A stretch of DNA of 64,000 bases from NCBI RefSeq assembly GCF_019402665.1, contig NZ_VSST01000024.1, positions 62,001 through 126,000 of the forward strand, in the 5' to 3' direction. A program made the translations under genes and the position numbers. Every line of letters starts with the position of its first letter. Within the stretch, counting starts at the first letter, position 1. The notes beneath the pieces were generated by a model that ran no database searches, was not told the DNA's origin, and worked only from the letters and a program-made list of their open reading frames with translations. Shown piece after piece: positions 46,286 through 54,241 of this stretch. The stretch is from Bradyrhizobium canariense. Its GTDB lineage: Bacteria; Pseudomonadota; Alphaproteobacteria; Rhizobiales; Xanthobacteraceae.

Positions 46286-46314
46286 ATGACAAGTGAGAAA
46301 AGTTGATCTAGCAT
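46286..46314 (+). promoter_or_regulatory. Candidate promoter for the globin leader RNA
   Basis: ATGACA (46286-46291) and TAGCAT (46309-46314) are separated by exactly 17 bases, five and four matches to TTGACA/TATAAT. The predicted start point is near 46321. It faces the globin gene, with a perfect intrinsic terminator between. The AT-rich stretch is conspicuous in this GC-rich region. Confidence 0.45.
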
Positions 46315-46319
46315 CCCCT

Positions 46320-46483
46320 TGCTCAGGCTGGCCGCGAGGTCGAAGTCTGGTGGTCCAAGTCTCGGGAGGAGCCCCTGACGCGCAAAATGCAGCGTCGCCC
46401 CGCCAATCAAGATCAAATCTTAGAATCGGGGATAATAGGGTCGACACAATTTTCGAGCGGGGCTAGGGCCCCGCTCTTTTTTT
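46320..46483 (+). ncRNA. Predicted ~160-nt leader RNA or small RNA ending in an intrinsic terminator
   Basis: Between the candidate promoter and the terminator is an RNA of about 160 bases with no convincing open frame. It contains several dyads: a CGAG...CTCG stem around 46338-46368, and AAGAT-CAA-ATCTT near 46408-46421. GCCCCGC at 46397-46403 can pair with GCGGGGC at 46457-46463, the 5' arm of the terminator, so it could act as an antiterminator. This fits either a transcription-attenuating leader of the globin gene or a free small RNA. I cannot assign a known RNA family; its length is in the range of 6S RNA. Confidence 0.5.
46455..46483 (+). terminator. Perfect intrinsic terminator 7 bases before the globin start codon
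   Basis: GAGCGGGGC (46455-46463), loop TAGG, and GCCCCGCTC (46468-46476) form a 9-bp perfect stem, followed by seven T residues (46477-46483). No plus-strand protein gene precedes it within 400 bases, and the next base sequence leads straight into ATG 46490. Confidence 0.9.
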
Positions 46484-46489
46484 GTCTGA

Positions 46490-46909
46490 ATGGCCACAGC
46501 GCCGATGAACCTGTCTCCCAATCCGATCGAACAGAGCTTTGAACTTGCAGCCTCGCGCTGCATCGACCTCACGCCACTCGTCTATCGACGGCTGTTCGAA
46601 CAGCATCCCGAAACGCGGGCGATGTTCCGCAAACAAGGCAGCGAACTCGTGATGGGCTCGATGCTGGCACTCACGATCGAGGCGATTCTCGACTTCGCCG
46701 GTGATCGCCGTGGGCAATTCCGGCTGATCGCATGCGAGGTCGTGTCGCACGATGGCTACGGCACGCCGCGCGAGCTGTTCACTGCCTTCTTCGCCGTCGT
46801 CAGGGACACGCTGCGCGATCTTCTCGGCGATGAATGGTCGTCGGACATCGCGCAGGCCTGGGACCGACTGCTCATCGAGATCGACGCGTTCGCCGGCGCC
46901 CCGGCCTGA
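46490..46909 (+). CDS. Single-domain globin-like protein
   Basis: This 139-residue protein has a globin fold: an A-B region (NPIEQSFELAASRC), TPLVYRRLFEQHPETRAMF leading to the CD corner, then ALTIEAILDFAGD. A proximal-His segment reads CEVVSHDGYGTPRELFTAFF, and a final helix reads WSSDIAQAWDRLLIEID. It probably binds haem and O2 or NO, but the distal residues cannot be judged by eye. No Shine-Dalgarno is visible before ATG 46490, and ATG 46505 is an alternative. The gene is immediately behind an intrinsic terminator, so expression may depend on read-through or antitermination. Confidence 0.75.
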   Translation: MATAPMNLSPNPIEQSFELAASRCIDLTPLVYRRLFEQHPETRAMFRKQGSELVMGSMLALTIEAILDFAGDRRGQFRLIACEVVSHDGYGTPRELFTAFFAVVRDTLRDLLGDEWSSDIAQAWDRLLIEIDAFAGAPA

Positions 46910-47050
46910 CGATTTGCGCTGCACCAACGCGTCTCGCGGCGATCCCGCCGTTGATTGCGGATTGAGTGGCGCCAACTCTTGTGAGACACTTTCGGACATC
47001 GGTCGCGCAATCAATGACGCGTCGAAAATAGAATTGTATGGGAGCGAGCG

Positions 47051-48073
47051 ATGTCCGGGACGAAAGATTTCTCGACGACGAGGCGCGATCTTCTTCAGGC
47101 GGCAGCAATCGCCGGCGCCGCGACTGCCATCCTCGGCAGCATGGGCATAAACCCCGCCCTTGCAGCCGAAGTCGGACGCAGCGAGAAGCCGCTGAAAGCG
47201 GCGTTCTCCAACGCAGGCCTCCAGGCGACCTGGTGCGCGCAGGGCAAGCAGGCGGCGGAATTCTGGGGCAAGCTGTTCAATGTCGAAGTCACCTGGTTCG
47301 ACGGCCAGCTCGATGCCGTGAAGCAGCGCGCGGCGATCGACAACATGGCGTCGCAGAAATGGGACTTCGTCGCGATCCAGGCTTTTGGCATCGGCACCCT
47401 CACCCAGCCGGTGCAGAAGATGATCGACGCCGGCACGCCCGTGATCGACATGGACACGCTGATTGCGCCGCTGGACCAGATCAATGTCCACTCCTTCCTC
47501 GCCCCTGACAACGAGTTCATGGGCGCCTCGGTGACGCAGGCGCTCTGCAACGCCATGGGCGGCAAGGGCAAGATCATCATGACGCAAGGAGCCCTCGGCC
47601 ACACCGGCGCGCAGGGCCGCGCCAAGGGCTTCAACAACGTCGTGAAGCAATTCCCCGGCATTGAGGTGCTGGACACGCAGCCGGCCGACTGGGATGTGTC
47701 GAAGACCGCACGTCTTTGGGAAACCTACCTGACGAAGTACCCGCAGATCGACGCGGCGTTCTTCCACAATGACGACATGGCGCTCGCCGCCGTCAACATC
47801 ATGAAGGCGCGGGGCCGCACCAACATCCTGATTGGCGGCGTCGATGCGATGCCACCGGCGATCCAGGCGGTCAGCGAAGGCCGCATGTTTGCCACCGTCC
47901 GCAATCCGTCCTGCCGAATCCATGGCGGCGCGATCATCGCGGGCGTTTCCGCCGTAGTCGGCGGCGAAAAGAGCGGACAGGGCATTCCGAAGAACGTCGT
48001 TACCGACGGACCGGTCGTCACCAAGGCCAACGCCGCCGGGATGCAGTGGATGCAGGATCATTTCCTGATCTGA
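47051..48073 (+). CDS. Sugar-type ABC transporter substrate-binding protein
   Basis: This 340-residue protein of the Peripla_BP_4 type (ribose/xylose-like) has a twin-arginine signal (STTRRDLLQAAAIAG ... ALAAE). The fold blocks are present: FSNAGLQATWCAQGKQAAEF, VIDMDTLIAPLDQINVH and AFFHNDDMALAAVNIMKARG, with VGGVDAMPPAI as the hinge-side segment. The ATG at 47051 has GGGAG two to three bases upstream. It is followed by its ATPase after 6 bases and then by the permease. The ligand is probably a sugar or polyol but is not determined. Confidence 0.9.
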   Translation: MSGTKDFSTTRRDLLQAAAIAGAATAILGSMGINPALAAEVGRSEKPLKAAFSNAGLQATWCAQGKQAAEFWGKLFNVEVTWFDGQLDAVKQRAAIDNMASQKWDFVAIQAFGIGTLTQPVQKMIDAGTPVIDMDTLIAPLDQINVHSFLAPDNEFMGASVTQALCNAMGGKGKIIMTQGALGHTGAQGRAKGFNNVVKQFPGIEVLDTQPADWDVSKTARLWETYLTKYPQIDAAFFHNDDMALAAVNIMKARGRTNILIGGVDAMPPAIQAVSEGRMFATVRNPSCRIHGGAIIAGVSAVVGGEKSGQGIPKNVVTDGPVVTKANAAGMQWMQDHFLI

Positions 48074-48079
48074 GTCTCC

Positions 48080-49582
48080 ATGCGAGAGGATCGTTCGCCC
48101 ATCCTGGAACTGCAGGGCATCACGAAGAGCTTCGGCGGCGTCGAGGCGCTTCGTGGTGTTGACTTCGCGCTCTCACCCGGCGAGATCCACGGTCTCGTCG
48201 GCGAGAACGGCGCGGGAAAAAGCACGCTGATGAAGATCATCGCCGGCGTGCACACAGAATTCTCCGGCCGCTTCCTGATCGACGGACAGGAGACGCATTT
48301 CCGCTCGGCCCGCGACGCGCACAGCGCCGGCATCGCCATGGTGCACCAGGAGCTGTCGGTCGCGCCCGACCTCACGGTCGCGGAGAACGTGTTTCTGGGC
48401 AACCAGCCGACCAACCGGCTCGGCCTGGTGCAATGGCGGCGGATGGCGCGCGAGGCCGGCGAGCAGCTCGCCCGCTTCGGCATCGATGTCGATCCGATGA
48501 GCAGGCTGGGTGACTTACCGATCGGGCTCCAGCAGCTGATCGAGATCGCCCGCGTGCTGTTCTCCGGCGCACGCATCGTCATCCTGGACGAGCCGACGTC
48601 CGCCCTCTCCCCGCCCGAGGTCGAGCGACTGTTCGCGACGCTGCGGCGCCTGCGCGAGGAAGGCACGGCGATCGTCTTCATCTCGCATTTCATCGAGGAC
48701 ATCTTGCGCGTGTCCGACACGGTGACTGTGTTCCGCAACGGGCGGAAGGTCGCGGAGACCGCAAGTGCGGCGACCAGCAAGGGCGCGCTGATCGAGGCCA
48801 TGATCGGTCGCGGCGGCGAAGCGCTCGAGCACAGCTACAGCGACGATCTGATGCTGCCGCAGCCGAGCGACAGCTCGGTGGTCCTGAAGGTCAACCAATT
48901 GTCGCTGGCCCGCAGCCTGAAGGACATCTCCTTCGAGGCGCGCGCCGGCGAAGTGCTCGGCATCTACGGCTTCATGGGCTGTGGCCAGCAGGAATTATCC
49001 CGCATCCTGTTCGGCAAGCTGAAGCCGGACGGCGGCACGCTCGCGGTCGAGGGCAAGCCCAAGACTTTCGCGAGCACGGCAGCGGCGCGGCGCGCCGGCG
49101 TGGCGCTGGTGCCCGAGAGCCGGCGGGCGATGCTGTTTCACCAGGAGCCGGTCTACAAGAACATCTCGATCAGCATCCTCGATCGCATCTCGGCGTTGCT
49201 GCTGAAGCCGGCGCAGGAGCGCGACATCGCAAAGCGCCAGGTCGAGCAGCTCCAGATCAGACCGCCGGTGGTCGGCCTCGATCTCGGCATGCTCTCCGGC
49301 GGCAATCAGCAGAAAGTCGCGCTGGCGAAATGGCTGACCTATCCGCCCAAACTCCTGGTGCTGTGCGAGCCCACCCGCGGCATGGATGTCGGCGCCAAGA
49401 ACGACGTCATCAACATCGTCCGCGATCTCCGCGCCAAAGGGCTTGCGATCATCGTGCTGTCGACCGAGCCGGAAACGGTGCTGTCACTGGCTGACCGCAT
49501 CCTCGTGCTCAAGCGCGGCGCATTGGTGCGGGAGTTCACGAACGAGCCGGTCAGCAAGGACCGCCTGCTGGAAGCGGCGTGA
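48080..49582 (+). CDS. Sugar-type ABC transporter ATP-binding protein (two ABC domains)
   Basis: This 500-residue tandem ATPase is of the RbsA/XylG type. The first domain is canonical (Walker A LVGENGAGKSTLMKI, signature GLQQLIEIARVLFSG, Walker B IVILDEPTSALSP). The second has the family's degenerate Walker A (YGFMGCGQQELSRIL) with a good signature MLSGGNQQKVALAKWL and Walker B LVLCEPTRGMDVG. This asymmetry is normal for the family. It lies between the binding protein and the permease in one operon. Confidence 0.93.
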   Translation: MREDRSPILELQGITKSFGGVEALRGVDFALSPGEIHGLVGENGAGKSTLMKIIAGVHTEFSGRFLIDGQETHFRSARDAHSAGIAMVHQELSVAPDLTVAENVFLGNQPTNRLGLVQWRRMAREAGEQLARFGIDVDPMSRLGDLPIGLQQLIEIARVLFSGARIVILDEPTSALSPPEVERLFATLRRLREEGTAIVFISHFIEDILRVSDTVTVFRNGRKVAETASAATSKGALIEAMIGRGGEALEHSYSDDLMLPQPSDSSVVLKVNQLSLARSLKDISFEARAGEVLGIYGFMGCGQQELSRILFGKLKPDGGTLAVEGKPKTFASTAAARRAGVALVPESRRAMLFHQEPVYKNISISILDRISALLLKPAQERDIAKRQVEQLQIRPPVVGLDLGMLSGGNQQKVALAKWLTYPPKLLVLCEPTRGMDVGAKNDVINIVRDLRAKGLAIIVLSTEPETVLSLADRILVLKRGALVREFTNEPVSKDRLLEAA

Positions 49583-49594
49583 CGGAGAAGCACG

Positions 49595-50623
49595 ATGGCG
49601 AGCAGTGACACGGCTTTGGCGGCGGGGCAGCGGGCGCGGGGGCTTGCGCCCTTCCTGCGCTCGCAGATGCGCAACATCGCCCCGTTCCTGACGCTGATTT
49701 TTCTGTCCGGCTTCTTTGCACTGGCCAGCCCCTCCTTCGCGACGCTGGACAATCTCGGCAACATCCTGACGCAGGTGTCGGTCACGGGAATCATCGCCGT
49801 CGGCCTCACCTTCGTGATCCTCTGCGCGGAGATCGACCTCTCGATCGCCAGCATCGCCAACGTCACGGGCATCGCGGTCGCCTACTTCACGCTCCAGGAA
49901 TCCTACGTCAACATTCCCAACATTCCCCTGCCCGGAGCAGCGGCGATCCTGCTGGCTATTTTGCTCTGCGCGTTGCTCGGCCTCGTCAATGCGCTCGGGC
50001 TGACCGTGATCGGCATCCCCTCCTTCATCATGACGTTGGCGATGATGCAGATCGCGGCCGGCATCTCGGCGCTGCTGGTGCGCGGCCAGATCGCCTACAA
50101 GGTGCCCGGCGTGATTACCACGCTCGGCTCCGGCTCGATCGGCGGCATCCCATGGATCGTCATCGTCGCCGCGATCATGCTGCTTGGCGGCCATCTGGTG
50201 CTGACCTACACGCGCTTCGGCCGCTACGTCTACATGGTCGGCGGCAACCGCGAGGCGGCCGAATATTCCGGCCTCAACGTCAAGCTCATCCTCGGCGCGG
50301 TGATGGTCATTTCGGCAGTGTGCTCCGGGATCGGCGGCATGCTCGGTGTCGCCCATTTCGGCAGCGCGCAGCAGAACGAGTTCGATACCTATCTGCTCGA
50401 CTCCATCGCCGCCGTCGTGGTCGGCGGCACCAGCCTGTTCGGCGGCCGCGGCGGCATCGGCAACACCATCGTCGGGCTGTTCGTGCTCGGCGTTCTCAAC
50501 AACGGCCTCGACCACGTCAACATCGACAGCTTCCTGAAGATCCTGATCCGCGGCCTGATCCTGCTGGCGGCGCTTGTCATCAATGTCTATGCGCAGCGGC
50601 TGAGGGAAAAGGCGGTGGAATAG
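49595..50623 (+). CDS. Sugar-type ABC transporter permease
   Basis: This 342-residue RbsC-type permease (BPD_transp_2) has about nine or ten membrane segments. The conserved LNALGLTVIGIPSFIMTLAMM-type region and the GRYVYMVGGNREAAEYSGLNV EAA-like cytoplasmic loop are present, followed by DSIAAVVVGGTSLFGGRGG and a terminal hydrophobic helix. It closes the three-gene importer operon and starts 12 bases after the ATPase stop. Confidence 0.93.
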   Translation: MASSDTALAAGQRARGLAPFLRSQMRNIAPFLTLIFLSGFFALASPSFATLDNLGNILTQVSVTGIIAVGLTFVILCAEIDLSIASIANVTGIAVAYFTLQESYVNIPNIPLPGAAAILLAILLCALLGLVNALGLTVIGIPSFIMTLAMMQIAAGISALLVRGQIAYKVPGVITTLGSGSIGGIPWIVIVAAIMLLGGHLVLTYTRFGRYVYMVGGNREAAEYSGLNVKLILGAVMVISAVCSGIGGMLGVAHFGSAQQNEFDTYLLDSIAAVVVGGTSLFGGRGGIGNTIVGLFVLGVLNNGLDHVNIDSFLKILIRGLILLAALVINVYAQRLREKAVE

Positions 50624-50813
50624 CCGCCCCTCAAAACCAAAAGCGCGAAAACAACCCCATGCACAGTAGAGACTGTGAGGGACTTCAACGACTTACAAAA
50701 ATCCGAAATTGTGTAGCAGCGACCATGGCGGCGTTTGACTCGTCGGGCAAAACAGGAGCATGATGTCATCGTGGCGGTGTGCGCAGGTCGGCTCCGGACA
50801 GCGCCCCAACCTC

Positions 50814-50893
50814 CGTCATTGCGAGCGCAGCGAAGCAATCCAGACTGCCGCCGCGGAAAGATTCTGGATTGCTTCGCTGCGCTCGCAATGACG
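50814..50893. repeat. REP-like palindromic repeat
   Basis: CGTCATTGCGAGCGCAGCG begins the left arm at 50814 and continues as AAGCAATCCAGA. The right arm, ending at 50893, is its inverted copy (TCTGGATTGCTTCGCTGCG, then CTCGCAATGACG). The arms are about 31 bases with a ~18-base GC-rich loop. I recognise this as a dispersed palindromic repeat type of Bradyrhizobium, from memory. It lies between two converging genes and could end transcription from either side. Confidence 0.8.
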
Positions 50894-50962
50894 ACGTGAC
50901 CGCAGGGGCAATCCAGCCTCACCTTCGATCGCGGAGCATGAGACCGCGGCCTAGCTCTCGGC

Positions 50963-51655
50963 CTACTCATCCGCCCCAAGCCGCGAGAACCGGAAATTGC
51001 AGTGGCTCGCACCGCCCGCTAGCGTCTGTGTCCTCTCCAGGCGGATGCCTCGCGCTGCGTAGGCGACGAAATCGAGCCCGCAAATATTCGGCAGGACGTC
51101 CTTGTCTCCATGGCGCGCCGCGAGCTTGCAGAAGCCGCAAGCCTTGTAGTTGATGCCGAATTCAAAACTGTCACCCGTATCAGGCTCGACGAAATCATAG
51201 ACGAAATCTTCCGGAAATTCGGTCTGATGGCTTTCGGTCGTGCTTCTCGCCGCCTGCTCGCGTAGCAGGGCCTGGTTCTCCGGCGACATGAATTGACGCC
51301 CCAAGGCGAGACGTTGCGCTTCCGATACGGTGAGCAATTGCGCCTTGTAGGTTTCCCGCTCGATCTCGCCGATCACAGCCACCGGCACGCCGTGGCGCCG
51401 CAGCACCCGGCTGATGGCCATGAAGCCCATCAACCGCATGAAGAAATCGCTCATGCGGCTCGCAGCGCCGCCGACATAGGGCATTTGGGTGAGCACGATT
51501 TCGAATTCGTCCATCACCTCCCGCCTGATGCCGTCGATGTCCGAAAGCTGCGCGCGCTCGCGCAACATCGCTCCGGCCAGGTCGAGCCGATCGCGCATGG
51601 CGGCCTCCATGGCACCGCGATGCGCTTCGTAAAACGGATGGATGATCTCAGCCAT
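50963..51655 (-). CDS. L-2-amino-thiazoline-4-carboxylic acid hydrolase-like protein
   Basis: This 230-residue protein resembles the ATC hydrolase family, which opens the thiazoline ring in bacterial L-cysteine formation from DL-ATC. The C-terminal signature is clear: INYKACGFCKLAARHGDKD, ICGLDFVAYAARGIRLERT, GGASHCNFRF. The N-terminal part is helical (HPFYEAHRGAMEAAMRDR). It is followed upstream on the same strand by a RidA-family gene (42-base gap), suggesting a small catabolic operon. The actual substrate in this organism is uncertain. Confidence 0.82.
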   Translation of the reverse strand: MAEIIHPFYEAHRGAMEAAMRDRLDLAGAMLRERAQLSDIDGIRREVMDEFEIVLTQMPYVGGAASRMSDFFMRLMGFMAISRVLRRHGVPVAVIGEIERETYKAQLLTVSEAQRLALGRQFMSPENQALLREQAARSTTESHQTEFPEDFVYDFVEPDTGDSFEFGINYKACGFCKLAARHGDKDVLPNICGLDFVAYAARGIRLERTQTLAGGASHCNFRFSRLGADE

Positions 51656-51697
51656 GGGACACCTGATATGATTGGCTCATTGCAAAGTCGGCCGGTT

Positions 51698-52090
51698 TCA
51701 CTCGGCGGCGATCGCCTCGATCTCCAGCAGCCATTTGCTGTCGACGGTCTCGACAATCACGACCGTCAGCGCGGGCTGGTGTTCGCCCAGCATCGCGCGA
51801 CGAATGGAGCGGTTGGTCACGAGTTGAGCGCGGTCGGTCAGGAACGTGGTGACCTTGACCAGATGCGCGACGCCAAGGCCCGCGGCGGCGAGCACCTCGA
51901 TCAAATTGCGCCAGGCCTGCTCGCACTGCGCCTCAAAACCGTCAGGGACGGTGCCGTCGGATCTCTGGGGCACCTGGCCGCTGATGAACAACAGGCGGCG
52001 ATGCTGCGTCAGTTCAAGTCCCATGCAGTAGCCGCCGGCGGGAGCATGGACCGTTGCGGGATTGTGGCTGACGATGTGAGCTGGGGACAT
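51698..52090 (-). CDS. RidA family protein (enamine/imine deaminase-like)
   Basis: This 130-residue RidA/YjgF-fold protein reads SPAHIVSHNPATVHAPAGGY at the start, then LLFISGQVPQRSDGTVPDG, QCEQAWRNLIEVLAAAG, LVKVTTFLTDRAQL and a C-terminal VVIVETVDSKWLLEIEAIA. The Arg that binds the carboxylate of imine substrates in true RidA is usually in 'R.....v.....L....vEie', and here the segment reads AVLTV-like without an obvious Arg. It is therefore probably an Rid2/other-class member. ATG 52090 has GGAG eight bases upstream. Confidence 0.85.
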   Translation of the reverse strand: MSPAHIVSHNPATVHAPAGGYCMGLELTQHRRLLFISGQVPQRSDGTVPDGFEAQCEQAWRNLIEVLAAAGLGVAHLVKVTTFLTDRAQLVTNRSIRRAMLGEHQPALTVVIVETVDSKWLLEIEAIAAE

Positions 52091-52218
52091 AGGATTTCTC
52101 CGGATTGCAGGTCGATCGTATCCGGCGCCGTCACCGCTTCGCAAAGCATCATCGCTGCGGCTCAGCGCAAGAAAATCTATTGCAAGGCCACAGCTCATCG
52201 GTGTCAAAATGGAGACCG

Positions 52219-52845
52219 ATGACCTACATCCTTCCCCCACTCAACGCGCTCCGCGCGTTCGAAGCCGCCGCCCGGCATCTCAGCTTCAAGCTGGCCGCGC
52301 ACGAGCTACACGTGACGCCCGCCGCCGTGGGGCAGCAGGTGAAGGCGCTGGAGGCGCGCCTCGGCGTGCAGCTTTTCGAGCGGCTGCACAAGCAGCTCAT
52401 CCTCACCGTCGCCGGTCAGGCCTATCTGCCCGGGGTCTCCGAAGGCTTTCGCCACATTGCGGATGCGACCTCACAATTGAGGCCGGCAGGTGCGGTGCTG
52501 CTGCAATTGGGCATCCATGGCAGCTTCGACCTCCGCCGCCTCGATCTCGCGGCGTTTCGCAGCACGCATGCGGAGATCGGCTTACGGGTGCTGCATCCGG
52601 CCGGCCTGCACGAATTGGTCGAAGGCAAGGTCGACCTGCTGATCGCTCGCGGCCTCGGCCACCATCCGGGCTATCGCTGCGACCGGGTCGATGAGGGATC
52701 GGGTCTGGGTGATTGGCTCGTTGCGCCTGAAGGCACCGCGGATTGTCCCGAGATCGTCAGCTTCCGCGCGTGGCTGCGGGCGCTGCCGGCCCGGAACGCG
52801 CTCGGAAATCGTCGCCCTCGACTGGTCGGCGGCGTCGGGAGCTGA
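52219..52845 (+). pseudogene. LysR-type regulator (GcvA-like) with internal deletion
   Basis: The N-terminal DNA-binding domain is intact (LPPLNALRAFEAAARHLSF ... VTPAAVGQQVKALEARLGV). The protein has only 208 residues where GcvA-like regulators have about 300. The sequence runs normally to GYRCDRVDE (about residue 158) and then jumps to GLGDWLVAPEGTADCPEIV, which belongs at the extreme C-terminus of such proteins. About 90 residues of the ligand-binding domain are missing. The frame is still open, so a short protein may be made. A second copy of the same 3' end lies at 55600-55740. The ATG at 52219 has GGAG five bases upstream. Confidence 0.65.
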
Positions 52846-52914
52846 AAATGACCCAAAGGCGACATAATCGCTTGATTCAAGTTGTCTTCTTGTGAGGTGA
52901 AGCTACCGGGGCAA

Positions 52915-53899
52915 ATGATGGGTCGCGCCAAGCTCGTTCTCGCTATTTGTTTCTTCTTCTTTGGGCTGACCGCGGCAAACGCTGCGGGGGTCAGAAATTT
53001 CGACATTCCCGCTGCCGCGGCCGGGCCGGCGATCAGGCTGCTGGTCTGGACACCATGCGCCGAGCCTCCAAAAGAGATGGACGCACGTGGTGCCATTTTC
53101 TTCGCCGTACCCGGGTGCTCGGTGACTGGCGAAAAGCTTCCTCTTATCGTGATATCGCATGGCAGGAGAGGATGGTTCGGTGGTCACCACGACACGGCCG
53201 CGGCGCTGGCCGATGCTGGTTTTGTCGTCGCTGCGCTCAATCATCCCGGTGACACCTGGCGCGATGCCAGCCGTACCGACAGCCTTTCCGTGCTCGTCGA
53301 ACGCCCCGCGGATATCAAGCGACTGATCGACTACATGCTCGAAAGCTGGCCCGATGCATCGCGCATCGACGCCCGGCACATTGGCCTCTACGGCTTCTCG
53401 TTTGGCGGCTAGTCTCGCCGTCATCGGCGGCAATCCAGAATTACGAAAGGGCTTGTCCAATTGCGCGACATCGAGCCTGTTGGCTTGCAAGCAGCTTGAA
53501 AGCGGCGAGGTGCCGGGCCAACCGATCACACCTGACCCCCGCGTCATAGCCGCAGTAATGGCCGATCCTTATCCGGCTTTTGTTTTCTCCGAGGAGAACC
53601 TGAAGAAAATAGCGATACCGGTGCAACTATGGAGTTCCGATCCGGCGCAAAATGCTGACGGACTCTCCGGATGCTGTGCTTCAACGATCAAACAACGGCT
53701 CCCGGCGCCGGATTATCACTTCGTGGCCAACGCCAAACACTTCTCTTTTCTTGCCACTTGCATCCCGAAGGAGACGCAGGCCAACCCTACCGCTTGCACC
53801 GATGCGCCGAATTTCGACCGTGTCGATTTTCATCGGAGTTTCCACACCGACGTCGTGGCGTTTTACCGCAAGCACTTCGCTGACGGTGCTGGCCAATAG
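52915..53899 (+). pseudogene. Frameshifted secreted alpha/beta hydrolase (dienelactone-hydrolase/PAF-acetylhydrolase-like)
   Basis: The first part has a signal peptide (GRAKLVLAICFFFFGLTAANA), then LPLIVISHGRRGWFGGHHDT (oxyanion region) and IGLYGFSFGG, the GxSxG nucleophile elbow, where a stop codon follows at 53410-53412. The next frame continues at once with SLAVIGGNPELRKGL, AVMADPYPAFVF, IPVQLWSSDPAQN and HFVANAKHFSFLATC, and ends at 53899. Together they make one ordinary ~320-residue hydrolase broken by a single-base indel at about 53405-53415. The gene is therefore likely inactive unless the break is a sequencing error. Confidence 0.7.
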
Positions 53900-54241
53900 C
53901 GATACCGCTCTAACTGTTCCATTTATGGCCTGCACCGACAGCACTGAGCCTCGGGGAAACGATGTCTCAAGGCGGGGAGCGCGCGGAAATTACGCCGACG
54001 AGAGGCATTCGGCTAGTCCGCGACGTGGTGTTGGCTCGACTGAGGTGACGGCGCTCGAAACTTTGCGGTGCTGCCGCTTGATGGCGAAGCTAACTGCTAC
54101 CGTGCGGTCCGGGAATTGGCTCGAAGTCGGGATCAGGCCGCCTGGATGACGGCCCAAACCAGACAACTTAAGCGTGCGCGACTAGCCAAGCGCGTCGCAA
54201 TGGGACAGAATGACGGTCATTACCGGGCATAAGCTGAGATC
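53900..54241 (+). other. Intergenic stretch without recognisable genes
   Basis: These 342 bases lie between the broken hydrolase and the second lolC. Frames here are short and lack coding-type third-position bias, and I see no RNA gene, terminator or clear promoter. Base composition is less GC-rich than in the flanking core genes. It may contain decayed remnants. Confidence 0.4.

Noticed and set aside
46463..48061. 532-codon minus-strand frame over the globin and sugar-binding-protein genes
   Set aside because: Antisense shadow. The plus-strand genes here have clear domains and ribosome binding sites.
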